From contig SFFL01000031.1 in NCBI GenBank assembly GCA_004557825.1, forward strand, positions 1 through 21,549: DNA of 21,549 nucleotides. Direction: 5' to 3'. Under the pieces are notes generated by a model. That model searched no databases. It was not told the DNA's origin and saw only the letters and a list, made by a program, of their open reading frames with translations. This document shows, in pieces, positions 1 to 7,828 of the stretch (position 1 is the stretch's first letter; each line of letters starts with the position of its first letter). The DNA comes from Bacteroidales bacterium. Its GTDB lineage: Bacteria; Bacteroidota; Bacteroidia; Bacteroidales; Muribaculaceae. Position numbers and translations under genes: made by a program.

Positions 1-112
1 TCACTGATGCACTATTTCGTAAATAACAGATAGCCGTTTTTACCAAATACCTATTGACCGTTATTCTATAAAAGAGCAACTTTGAGCACAAAAGTATAGA
101 TAATTTTTATTC

Positions 113-146
113 TTTGCAACTTTTTTCTAAAAAATTGCGATATTTG
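113..146 (+). promoter_or_regulatory. Candidate promoter of the YraN gene
   Basis: TTTG at 113-116 is followed after 22 bases by GATATTTG at 139-146, one mismatch from the Bacteroidetes -7 box TAnnTTTG. Transcription would begin near 152, just ahead of the ATG at 174. This also argues against the longer reading frame that opens at the TTG at 114, because the promoter would lie inside it. It is a visual motif match only. Confidence 0.35.
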
Positions 147-173
147 CAATCATTCTGGAATAAAATTGCGATT

Positions 174-551
174 ATGGCTCTACATAACAACATAGGAAAA
201 CTCGGCGAGGTGGCGGTGGCCGAACAGCTCCGGGCGGAGGGGTTCACCGTGATTGCCACCAACTGGCGAATGAATCATCTGGAAATCGACATCATTGCTA
301 CGAAGGGGGATACCATCGCGTTTGTCGAGGTTAAGACGCGCACTGTCAACGGTATGGACCCGTTGGACGGAATGACGGCGCGGAAGGTGTCGCTGCTCTG
401 TCGGGCCGCCGAGACGTTTATAAAGATCAACCGCATAGCGCTGAATCCGCGTTTCGATGTGGCTGCGGTGACCGTGGCCGACGATCACGACCAGGCGCCG
501 CAGATCACATATTACCCTGATGCTTTCACGCCGCCGCTGCGCTCCTACTAA
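174..551 (+). CDS. YraN/UPF0102 family endonuclease-like protein
   Basis: A 125-residue protein with the UPF0102 (YraN) layout and usual length of about 120. Near the N-terminus it has the GxxGE motif (G8-E12). An EIDIIA strand follows at 37-42 with D39, then FVEVKTR at 50-56 with E52 and K54. The D...ExK arrangement is that of the restriction-endonuclease/Holliday-junction-resolvase fold. The family's cellular role is poorly established, so nuclease activity is inferred from fold only. I chose the ATG at 174; an upstream in-frame TTG at 114 would add 20 residues not typical of the family and overlaps a candidate promoter. The gene stands alone and converges with ktrA across 41 bases. Confidence 0.88.
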   Translation: MALHNNIGKLGEVAVAEQLRAEGFTVIATNWRMNHLEIDIIATKGDTIAFVEVKTRTVNGMDPLDGMTARKVSLLCRAAETFIKINRIALNPRFDVAAVTVADDHDQAPQITYYPDAFTPPLRSY

Positions 552-592
552 CCTTCTTATTGCGACCTAAAGACCGCAAAACTAATAAAACG

Positions 593-1318
593 CTATGACG
601 CGGCGCCGATGCGCTTGAGCATGGCGCGGAAATCGTCGGCGGAGCCGTAGCACACGAAAACATCGCCGGCCTGCACTTTCAATGCGGGGTCGGTGCCCTC
701 CCCTGCCTTGTCGGCAGGCGCTATCGGAAGCGGACGGAGCGACTTGCGGGCGATGCCGAGCACGTTGCGCGAATCGGTGTCGCGGCAGGCGGCCACGAGC
801 TGCAGGCCGTGGAGCGTGTCGGGGGTAAGACGGGCATACTGCATCCCTACGAAGAAATCGGGCGCGGCAAAACGCATCACGTAGGCGCTGTCGTCGACCC
901 GTAGCGACGTCACGCCGGTGGCCAGCTCCAGCTCGCAGGCCAGGTCGTGGGCGGCACGCTGTTCGGGTGTGACGATACGCTGCACCTGCAGCCCCTCGAG
1001 GATGGCGCGGTGCACATCGTCGACGGCACGGGCGAAGATGCTGCGGATGCCCAGTTTGCGCAGATATGCCACAGCCTTGATGCTGGCGCCGAAGTTCTCG
1101 CCGATGGCCACAATCACCGTGTCGACATTTTTCAGCGGCAAAGCAGCCACAGCGGCTTCGTCGGTGGCGTCGATAATATATGCGGTGGAGATATAGTCCT
1201 TGATGGCCGCCACTCTGGAGGGGATGATGTCGGCACCAATCACCTCGTAACCCATATCGGTGAGGTCGCGGGCGAGATTCGAGCCGTAAATGCCGAGTCC
1301 GATGATAAGATATCGCAT
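593..1318 (-). CDS. ktrA: Potassium uptake regulatory subunit KtrA/TrkA (RCK protein)
   Basis: A 241-residue cytoplasmic regulator of K+ uptake that binds nucleotide (NAD(H) or ATP/ADP in the family) and gates the membrane subunit. The N-terminus is a Rossmann RCK_N (TrkA_N) domain with GLGIYG at 7-12 and an acidic residue, D30, ending the second strand. A TrkA_C-like domain occupies roughly residues 140-241. The single RCK module and length fit KtrA rather than the two-module TrkA of enterobacteria. It lies 41 bases downstream of the TrkH/KtrB gene on the same strand, so the two are very probably co-transcribed and form one transporter. The start is an ATG immediately before the first strand, so no residues can be missing. 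Confidence 0.9.
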   Translation of the reverse strand: MRYLIIGLGIYGSNLARDLTDMGYEVIGADIIPSRVAAIKDYISTAYIIDATDEAAVAALPLKNVDTVIVAIGENFGASIKAVAYLRKLGIRSIFARAVDDVHRAILEGLQVQRIVTPEQRAAHDLACELELATGVTSLRVDDSAYVMRFAAPDFFVGMQYARLTPDTLHGLQLVAACRDTDSRNVLGIARKSLRPLPIAPADKAGEGTDPALKVQAGDVFVCYGSADDFRAMLKRIGAAS

Positions 1319-1359
1319 ATCAGAAAGTGTTTTGAGTCAGAAAATATTGAAAGCCGGTA

Positions 1360-3222
1360 TCAGTTGATAATGATGCTTGCCGAGGGAAGGCGGCAGGGAG
1401 GATCGGTGTGCACACCCACCACACCCACGAGCAGCGAGATGATGCCCACACGCCCTAAGAACATAGCCCCGCAGAGGAGCAGTTTGGAGGCATCGGAGAG
1501 GAGCGGCGTCACTCCCAGCGAGGAGCCTACGGTGAACAGTCCGGAGAACGCCTCATATATAAGAGGTAGCAGCGGCAGCTGCGGTTCGAGTGCCACCAGT
1601 GTGATGCACACAATAAATATTGACAGGATAGACACCGCCGCCATAGCGTGGGCGCGGCGTATCGACCCTACGGCGATGCTGCGGTGGAAGGCCGTAACCG
1701 TGTCGCGCCCCAGCACTATCGCACGGATATTCAGCAGCATAGTGACGAAAGTGTTCACCTTTATGCCGCCGGCGGTCGACTGCGAGGCGCCTCCAATCCA
1801 CATCAGCATCAGAAACATCAGCAGAGTGGTGTACTGAAATCCGGCAGGGTTGATCGACGCGAAGCCCGAAGAGCGGGGAACCGAGGAGTTGAACCACGCC
1901 TGAATGATTTTGTCGCCCCAGTCGAAGGGCGCCAGCGAGTGGCCGTACTCAAAGAGCAGGAAGAGCAGTGTCGACACCACCGTAATCGAGAAATAAGTGA
2001 CCAGCACCAGTTTGGTGTTGACGCTGTAGATATGCAGGCGGCGCGGCTTCAGCGGCATGTGCCAGATGCGGCGCCAGGTACGCCCCCACCAGGCGCCGAT
2101 GGCCTGACGGATATTGTCGAGCGTGGGAAAACCGATGCCGCCGGCAATCACCAGCACGGTCACAATAACATATATAATCTGATTGGAGTGGAGCAGCAGC
2201 GGATTCGACAGACCGCCCTCAAGATGGGAGAAACCGGCATTGCAGAAGGCCGACAGGGAGTGGAATCCTGCGAAGAAAAGTTCCTCCTGCAGGCTCATGC
2301 CGAGTGTGCCGTGAATGGTGAGGACGATAGCCACAGCGCCTATCAGTTCCACCATTATCGTCACGGAGAAGATATATAGCAGGGTGGGCAGCAGCGAGTT
2401 GATGGTCTTGGTCTGCACAATGTCGCGCATCACAAGCTGACTGTAGATCGAGGTGTTGCCGCTGAAAAAGAGGGCGAAAAAGCTTGTGAAAGTCATCACG
2501 CCCAACCCGCCGGCCTGGATGAGCACCGCCATCACCACCAGTCCTGCCGGGGTGAAGGTGGTGGCTACATCTACCGGGGTCAGACCGGTGATACACACGG
2601 CCGAAGTGGAGACAAAGAGCGCGTCGACATAGTCGATTCCGGCTATGGTGCAGCGCGGCATCATCAGCAGAAACGACCCGATGAAGATAAAAACCAGAAA
2701 GCTCACCGAGAGGATGAGCGAGGGGTTGGTGCGTTTCCCCAGCAGCCGGAGCACACCGTAGCAGATGTCGACCACGGCATAGGCGGCAAGCGCCGAGAAA
2801 AGGAAGGCGTTGGAATAGAGCACCGAAGCCAGTTGCGGAATCCAGGGATGCTCGGGACGCGGATAGAGCAGCGGCAGCAGGGTGAGCAGGAGCACTATGT
2901 CGACAATCCACTTTATGGCGCGGTTCTCGGCCAGCACAAACCGGCGGCGCAGAGCCAGGTTGTAAATGATTTCCACAATGAAAATCACCTGGCAAGTGTG
3001 CAGTCCGTTGCGGATTGCGCTTATCTGCCCCGGAGTGTGCTCGAAACCGAAATAGAGCAGGAGCACCGTGATGCAGGCCAGCGACGCCACGAACGAAAGG
3101 ACGCCGAGAATTTCGCTGCCCACACGTATAGCAGGCACAAACCTCGATGTGAAGCGCACATAGGAGCGCCTCACATCTGTGGCGCGGCTACGCAGCTTGC
3201 TGAGCATCGAGGTTAGCGACAT
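1360..3222 (-). CDS. ktrB: TrkH/KtrB family potassium channel subunit
   Basis: A 620-residue polytopic inner-membrane protein, the K+-translocating subunit partnering the KtrA-like regulator just downstream. The four M-P-M repeats are visible through their filter loops: TSAVCITGL at 206-214, SLSAFCNAGF at 322-331, FNSSVPRSSGF near 444-454, and FTVGSSLG at 563-570, each with the filter glycine. Classical KtrB is about 450 residues. Here the first filter is preceded by about 200 residues with several extra hydrophobic segments (near 35-60, 75-95, 105-120 and 138-160), as in long Bacteroidetes TrkH proteins. Transport may be Na+-coupled as in Ktr systems, but this cannot be read from sequence. 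It sits 51 bases downstream of the DUF4923 gene, so it may share that transcript. Confidence 0.9.
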   Translation of the reverse strand: MSLTSMLSKLRSRATDVRRSYVRFTSRFVPAIRVGSEILGVLSFVASLACITVLLLYFGFEHTPGQISAIRNGLHTCQVIFIVEIIYNLALRRRFVLAENRAIKWIVDIVLLLTLLPLLYPRPEHPWIPQLASVLYSNAFLFSALAAYAVVDICYGVLRLLGKRTNPSLILSVSFLVFIFIGSFLLMMPRCTIAGIDYVDALFVSTSAVCITGLTPVDVATTFTPAGLVVMAVLIQAGGLGVMTFTSFFALFFSGNTSIYSQLVMRDIVQTKTINSLLPTLLYIFSVTIMVELIGAVAIVLTIHGTLGMSLQEELFFAGFHSLSAFCNAGFSHLEGGLSNPLLLHSNQIIYVIVTVLVIAGGIGFPTLDNIRQAIGAWWGRTWRRIWHMPLKPRRLHIYSVNTKLVLVTYFSITVVSTLLFLLFEYGHSLAPFDWGDKIIQAWFNSSVPRSSGFASINPAGFQYTTLLMFLMLMWIGGASQSTAGGIKVNTFVTMLLNIRAIVLGRDTVTAFHRSIAVGSIRRAHAMAAVSILSIFIVCITLVALEPQLPLLPLIYEAFSGLFTVGSSLGVTPLLSDASKLLLCGAMFLGRVGIISLLVGVVGVHTDPPCRLPSASIIIN

Positions 3223-3254
3223 AGTATCTTAAAGCCGATTCTACTACGAATATT

Positions 3255-3292
3255 AATGGCTGTTACGCTTTCATCAATGGCTGTTACGCTTT
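3255..3292 (-). repeat. 21-bp tandem duplication of the DUF4923 gene 3' end
   Basis: A 17-base string (3255-3271 and 3276-3292) is repeated with a 21-base period. On the minus strand it makes the last codons (K-R-N-S-H-stop) occur twice in the same frame: the gene ends at TGA-TGA, and the second copy, ending in TAA, follows. The second copy is untranslated unless both TGA codons are read through. Confidence 0.85.
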
Positions 3293-4104
3293 TTCAGCGC
3301 ATTGAGCAGGCCGCCGATAGCCGAGGATGCCTGGGAACCTTGCTGAGTGGCTGAAGAATCTGCAGCCGGGGTGGATGTGGCCGCCGGTGCAGTTGTCTGG
3401 GTAGCGGTCTGAGTAGCGGCGACCGTAGAGTCACCTACGCGATTGAGCGAGAAACCGCAGTTGAGGCCGTCGTAGCTGTTGAGGAAGTTGGCGGCAGTCT
3501 GAAGCGACTGCTTGCCGGAGATTTTGGCCACGGAGTTGACAATCTTCAGCAGCTTCGATACATCGAATGTGAGCACGAGGTTGTTGCCGGTTTTCTGCAC
3601 GTAGGTGTCTATCTTGCCGATGGAAATGCCCTTGAGCGCCTTGAAGTTGAACAGGAATACATTGGCGTCGGTCACGGAGGAATCGCGCGAGAATGTGCCG
3701 GAGAGCTTCATTCTCCCCATCAAGAAGGAGAAAGTCTTGTCGGGATTGATGGTCACTTCGAGCTTGTCCACGCCCGCTTTCTGATAGTAGGGAGCGATTT
3801 TGTTGACAATCATCGAGGCCATAGCTGCGCCGCCGGCCTTCTGCAGGAGGTTGTCGCTGCGGAAAGTCACCGCCGGTTCTGAGTATTTGTATACGCCTGA
3901 GAGGTCGGCTTCTTCGAGCTGCTTGCTGCCGATAAGGCCGGAGATGAGCGAGCCGAGCTGGCCCAGACCGCCGGTCGATGAGTCGGAGGATGAGGAGGAG
4001 CTGCCCCCGGCCAGGCCGCCGAGCAAATCACCTAAATTTACCTGTGCTACCGCAGGAGCGGCTGCGATAAAGAGTGCCAGAATGGCTGAAAATAGTTTAC
4101 GCAT
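3274..4104 (-). CDS. DUF4923 family lipocalin-like exported protein
   Basis: A 276-residue exported protein. Residues 1-20 are a signal peptide ending in AVAQ. A low-complexity Gly/Ser segment (about 25-50, including six consecutive serines) follows. The main domain, from about 60 to 225, resembles DUF4923, a Bacteroidales lipocalin-like family: it opens with LSGVYKYSEPAV and contains an alternating-strand GRMKLSGTF region. A Thr/Ala/Ser-rich tail (about 230-265) leads to a basic C-terminus, KKRNSH. The function is unknown; a periplasmic or membrane-associated barrel-like ligand-binding fold is only inferred. It lies upstream of ktrB on the same strand and is divergent from the OMP gene at 4342, sharing a 237-base AT-rich intergenic region. 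The last codons are duplicated beyond the stop. Confidence 0.78.
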   Translation of the reverse strand: MRKLFSAILALFIAAAPAVAQVNLGDLLGGLAGGSSSSSSDSSTGGLGQLGSLISGLIGSKQLEEADLSGVYKYSEPAVTFRSDNLLQKAGGAAMASMIVNKIAPYYQKAGVDKLEVTINPDKTFSFLMGRMKLSGTFSRDSSVTDANVFLFNFKALKGISIGKIDTYVQKTGNNLVLTFDVSKLLKIVNSVAKISGKQSLQTAANFLNSYDGLNCGFSLNRVGDSTVAATQTATQTTAPAATSTPAADSSATQQGSQASSAIGGLLNALKKRNSH

Positions 4105-4202
4105 GTCGATATAACAATAATTTTACCTAAATGATGCCGGCTCATTTCTGAAATAAAGAAAGCAATCCAACGGAAACAGTTAAGAACCGGCCTAAACTTT
4201 CG

Positions 4203-4210
4203 CAAAATTA
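4203..4210 (-). promoter_or_regulatory. Candidate -7 box for the DUF4923 gene
   Basis: On the minus strand 4210-4203 reads TAATTTTG, a perfect TAnnTTTG, about 99 bases before the ATG at 4104. I see no convincing TTTG -33 element at the right spacing. On the plus strand of the same divergent region there are only one-mismatch boxes (TAACTTTA at 4286-4293, AATTTTTG at 4298-4305) ahead of the OMP gene at 4342. Both assignments are weak. Confidence 0.3.
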
Positions 4211-4341
4211 ACAAAAATCCCGGAGCATATATCCTCAGTTAATAAATTTAACACTCAATATTATCTCCATTCCGCTAAAAAGTCTTAACTTTACAAAAAT
4301 TTTTGCACACACATTTCAGCTATTTCGATTCTATTCGCCTG

Positions 4342-5079
4342 ATGACAAGAAAGTTACTCATACTTTTGGTTTTAGCACTGCTTTTGCCGGCGCTCCCGGC
4401 CAAGGCACAGGTGGAATTCAAGCGCGGGCTGGAGCAGGTATCGTTTGTGCCTAAAGGTCAGTGGATTACCGGTGTGAGCGTAAGTTTTTCGCAATCCAAT
4501 CAGGATAATTATCAATTCTTCATTGTAGAGGACATTTCGGGCGACACCTACACCTTTAAGGTAAGCCCTATGCTGATGTTCTGCTTCAAGGACAACCTTG
4601 CGGCCGGCGGCAAATTCGCCTATTCGCGCACCCGCACCCGCCTCGACCAGGCGCGGTTCGTCATTGATTCGGAGAGCGACTACAGCCTCGAAAATCTCTA
4701 TCAGATATCCCACAACTATTCGGTTATGGGATGTTTCCGCACATATTTCAGCCTGGGCAAGAGCCGCCGTTTCGGATTCTTCAACGAGGTGCAGCTCCAG
4801 GTAGGCGGCGGCCAGTCGAAGATTATCAGCGGCACCGGCGACGACCTCACCGGCACCTACGAAACCAACTGGGATGTGAACGTGGGCCTCGCTCCCGGCC
4901 TGATAATGTTTCTCAACAACTACTCGGCCATCGAGGTGAATGTGGGTGTGCTTGGCTTCAATTACTCCCACTCCACCGCCAAGACCGACCAGATATATGA
5001 AGCGCAGCACTCCAACAAGGGTGCCAACTTCAAAATCAACCTGTTTTCAATCACTTTCGGCGTTGCCTTCTACCTATGA
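4342..5079 (+). CDS. Outer-membrane beta-barrel protein, first of a paralogous pair
   Basis: A 245-residue protein with a clear signal peptide (1-23, ending AKA before QVEF). After it come alternating polar/hydrophobic strands rich in aromatic residues, ending in an aromatic-plus-Leu C-terminus (AFYL) as in outer-membrane barrels. No enzyme motif is visible. It aligns by eye with the next gene: both share a (V/I)PKGQW segment, an RRFG(F/V)FN(E/D)V segment, and a closing GANFK(I/F)N(L/I)F...FG motif. So the two are paralogs, this one being the bare barrel. I chose the ATG at 4342 because it directly precedes the signal peptide. The TGA stop overlaps the next ATG (ATGA), which indicates translational coupling. 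The specific function is unknown. Confidence 0.75.
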   Translation: MTRKLLILLVLALLLPALPAKAQVEFKRGLEQVSFVPKGQWITGVSVSFSQSNQDNYQFFIVEDISGDTYTFKVSPMLMFCFKDNLAAGGKFAYSRTRTRLDQARFVIDSESDYSLENLYQISHNYSVMGCFRTYFSLGKSRRFGFFNEVQLQVGGGQSKIISGTGDDLTGTYETNWDVNVGLAPGLIMFLNNYSAIEVNVGVLGFNYSHSTAKTDQIYEAQHSNKGANFKINLFSITFGVAFYL

Positions 5080-6116
5080 CCAAGTTTAGAAAGATACTCA
5101 AAGCTCTGCTTATACCGGTCGTAGGCCTGTGTGCCCTCCCTGCGGCGGCGCAGGCAACAGTCCCCGACGCTTCGGCCGCTCAAGCCGCCGCACCTGCAGC
5201 GCAGAAAGCCGATGCACCTGCAGCGCAGAAAGCCGATGCGCCTGCGAAGCACACCGCTTCCGGCACAGACAGGATCAAGGCCGACGCCCCCAACGGCTTC
5301 ATCAACGCCATACCGGTGCTGGGAGGAATGGCCCGGCGCCCGAAAATTCCCATCGACTCAGCCGTGGTGCGCCGCGAGGACATCGACGAGAAGGTGATTG
5401 TGGGGGGCGACACCGTGTCGATTATCCTGCCGCAGACCAACTACGGTCGCTACGACCGCGGTCTGTTCAACTATCTGTTCATCCCCAAGGGGCAATGGTC
5501 GTTCGGGCTTACAGCCTCCTACGGGCAGTTCTCCACCGACGATGTGCAGATTCTCTCCTTTGTCAAGGACCTGGATTTCAAGCTGAAAGCCTACTCCATC
5601 CAGCCCTCGATCAGCTATTTCTTCAGCAACAACCAGTCGATAGGCATGAAGTTTGTCTACTCTCGCCGCTATCTCGACCTGCCCAGCGTGCTGGTCGACA
5701 TCGACGACGATATGAACTTCAGCCTCAAGGATATAAGTTACTACGAAACGAACTTCGCCACCTCGATTTCATACCGCAACTATGTGGGTCTGAGCCGCGA
5801 CCGCCGCTTCGGCGTGTTCAACGACGTGGACCTCTCCTTCGGCTCGGGCACTTCCCGCTTCAAGCGCTACTACAGCGGCGTGCTCCGCGACACGCGCACC
5901 AATTCGGTGACGGCGGCGCTCAACTTCTCGCCGGGCGTGTGCGTGTTCATTATGGACTACGTGAGCTTCAATGTGAGCTTTGGCGTGTTCGGCGTAAAAC
6001 TCACCCACACCCGCCAGATTACCGACGGAGTGGAGGAGGGCTCGCGCTTCACTTCGGGCGCCAACTTCAAGTTCAACATCTTCAACATTAATTTCGGTAT
6101 GGCCGTTTATATCTGA
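5076..6116 (+). CDS. Outer-membrane beta-barrel protein with extended N-terminus, second paralog
   Basis: A 346-residue paralog of the preceding barrel. Residues 1-26 are a signal peptide (ending AAAQ). An Ala/Pro/Lys linker at 27-65 contains two perfect copies of APAAQKAD. A region of about 65 residues (66-132) absent from the first paralog follows. The barrel part runs from FIPKGQW at 135-141 to a C-terminal AVYI. The extension precedes the barrel, so it would lie in the periplasm or plug the pore; this is inference. Translation is coupled to the gene before it by a 4-base overlap, and the lipoprotein gene starts 4 bases after its stop, so the three genes form one operon. No catalytic motif is seen and the substrate is unknown. 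Confidence 0.75.
   Translation: MTKFRKILKALLIPVVGLCALPAAAQATVPDASAAQAAAPAAQKADAPAAQKADAPAKHTASGTDRIKADAPNGFINAIPVLGGMARRPKIPIDSAVVRREDIDEKVIVGGDTVSIILPQTNYGRYDRGLFNYLFIPKGQWSFGLTASYGQFSTDDVQILSFVKDLDFKLKAYSIQPSISYFFSNNQSIGMKFVYSRRYLDLPSVLVDIDDDMNFSLKDISYYETNFATSISYRNYVGLSRDRRFGVFNDVDLSFGSGTSRFKRYYSGVLRDTRTNSVTAALNFSPGVCVFIMDYVSFNVSFGVFGVKLTHTRQITDGVEEGSRFTSGANFKFNIFNINFGMAVYI
5190..5237 (+). repeat. Two perfect 24-bp tandem copies in the Ala-rich linker
   Basis: Copies at 5190-5213 and 5214-5237 are identical, each encoding APAAQKAD, followed by a decayed partial third copy (APAK). The unit is eight codons, so copy-number change keeps the frame and alters only linker length. Confidence 0.9.
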
Positions 6117-6120
6117 CACT

Positions 6121-7728
6121 ATGAAAATGATGAGGAAGATGACATACCGCCTGATGCCGCTGCTGCCGCTCTTGCTGCTGCCGCTGCTTGCGCTGTTGCC
6201 TGCAGGGTGTATTGAGAACAATATCCCCTACCCGCGCATTCAGCCCGATTTCCTCTCCTTCGATGCCGACGGGTTGCTCAAACCGGCCGAAATCGATACC
6301 GAAAACCGAATGATTACCCTCACTTTCGACGAGGAAACCGACATCACAGCCGTGGAAGTGACCGGCTACTCCATCACCGAGGGAGCGCGAATCACCGGCG
6401 GCGACTTTTTGGAGCCTATCAATCTTTCCGACTTCTATATCTGCACCCTCACCCTTTATCAGCCTTACGACTGGATTATCAAGGGCGTGCAGAACATCGA
6501 GCGATATTTCACCGTAGAGAATCAGGTGGGCGCCGCCATTATCGACGTGGGCGGCCGCCGCGTGAAGGTGAATGTTTCGGCTGCCGGTGAGGGGCTGAAG
6601 GCCGTAAAGGTGCTCACGATGAAGCTTGGCCCCAAGGGATGCACCACTACCCCGGCGCTTGAAGGAGAGACGATCGACCTGACCCGACCCGTGGATGTCA
6701 CCGTAAATGCCTACGGCCGCGAGCAGACCTGGACAATCATCGGCGAAGCCGTCACCTCCAACGTGCAGACCGTGCGCGCCGACGCCTGGACAAATGTAGC
6801 CTGGGTTTACGGTGCCGGTATCGCCGGTGCCGACAATGGTGTGGAATACCGTCTGTATGGCACTCAGGAATGGCAGAAGGCTCCGGCAGCGTGGGTAACG
6901 AATACCGGCGGCGAATTCTACGCCCGTCTGATCAACCTCAACCCGGAGACCGAATATGAGGCCCGCGCTTACGGCAACGACGAATATGGCGCCGCCGTGC
7001 GCTTCACCACCGGTTCGATTGTGCAGCCGCCAAATATGGCGCTCGACGACTGGTCGAAGAATGGCCGCGTATGGCAGCCCTGGGGCGAGGGCCAGGAGCC
7101 TTACTGGGACACCGGCAACAAGGGTGCCACCACCCTGGGCGAATCGAATGTAATACCCACCGACCAGACCTCTACCGGTGCCGAAAACTCAAAGGCCGCG
7201 ATGCTCCAGACAAAGTTTGTGGGCATCGGTCCTGTGGGCAAACTTGCCTCGGGCAGTGTGTTTATCGGCTCGTATCTGCGCACCGACGGCACCAACGGCG
7301 TGCTGCAGTTCGGCCGCGAGTTTACCGAGCGTCCCACCCGTCTGCGCGGCTATTTCAACTACAAGACCGCGCCCATCAATAAGGCTTCAACCCAATGGGC
7401 TGACCTTATGGGGCGCCCCGACACCTGCATCGTGTGGTGCGCGCTCATCGACTCGCCCACCTATTTCGAGTGCCGCACCAACCCGAAGAATCTCAACCTC
7501 TTCGACCCGTCGGCCTCCTATGTGGTGGCCTACGGCAAGATGCAGTGCGGCCAGGATGTGCCGCAGTATATCCCCTTCGATATCGAGCTGCAGTACACCG
7601 CCACCAACCGGAAGCCGAAGTGGCTGCTCATCGTGGCTTCTTCGAGCAAATACGGCGACTACTTCACCGGCGGCGATGGTTCGGTAATGTGTCTCGACGA
7701 TCTGGAACTGCTCTACGACTATCAGTAA
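6121..7728 (+). CDS. PCMD domain surface lipoprotein
   Basis: A 535-residue lipoprotein. A Leu-rich signal (1-29) ends in the lipobox LPAGC with C30 as the lipidated residue. Beta-rich segments follow at about 45-130 and 135-210. An FN3-like domain at about 221-297 ends in an NPETEYEARAYG...FTTG pattern. The C-terminal part (about 305-535) matches the PCMD family (putative carbohydrate metabolism domain): a W...YWDTGNKG start, a FTERPTRLRGYFNYK strand and a closing GSVMCLDDLELLYDY. The domain name reflects genomic context; no enzymatic activity is established. By analogy it is a carbohydrate-binding or adhesin-like surface protein. It begins 4 bases after the second barrel gene, so barrel and lipoprotein are probably made together and may form one outer-membrane assembly. 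Confidence 0.82.
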   Translation: MKMMRKMTYRLMPLLPLLLLPLLALLPAGCIENNIPYPRIQPDFLSFDADGLLKPAEIDTENRMITLTFDEETDITAVEVTGYSITEGARITGGDFLEPINLSDFYICTLTLYQPYDWIIKGVQNIERYFTVENQVGAAIIDVGGRRVKVNVSAAGEGLKAVKVLTMKLGPKGCTTTPALEGETIDLTRPVDVTVNAYGREQTWTIIGEAVTSNVQTVRADAWTNVAWVYGAGIAGADNGVEYRLYGTQEWQKAPAAWVTNTGGEFYARLINLNPETEYEARAYGNDEYGAAVRFTTGSIVQPPNMALDDWSKNGRVWQPWGEGQEPYWDTGNKGATTLGESNVIPTDQTSTGAENSKAAMLQTKFVGIGPVGKLASGSVFIGSYLRTDGTNGVLQFGREFTERPTRLRGYFNYKTAPINKASTQWADLMGRPDTCIVWCALIDSPTYFECRTNPKNLNLFDPSASYVVAYGKMQCGQDVPQYIPFDIELQYTATNRKPKWLLIVASSSKYGDYFTGGDGSVMCLDDLELLYDYQ

Positions 7729-7828
7729 GCGTATCTTCCTGCAAAAATTCGCCGCGCATCTCAACCGATTTTTCCCGCAAACTGTTTTTAGAATAGCATA
7801 TCCTCACCAATTAATAACCATCGAAACA

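Noticed and set aside
114..173. Longer YraN start at TTG 114
   Set aside because: It adds 20 residues unlike the family and overlaps a promoter-like motif; the ATG at 174 fits.
947..1837. 296-codon plus-strand frame opposite ktrA and ktrB
   Set aside because: Antisense to two conserved transporter genes, with no recognisable domain.
5129..6091. 320-codon plus-strand frame overlapping the second barrel gene in another phase
   Set aside because: The in-phase frame has a signal peptide, paralogy and a barrel C-terminus. The other is Arg/His/Gln-rich shadow sequence.
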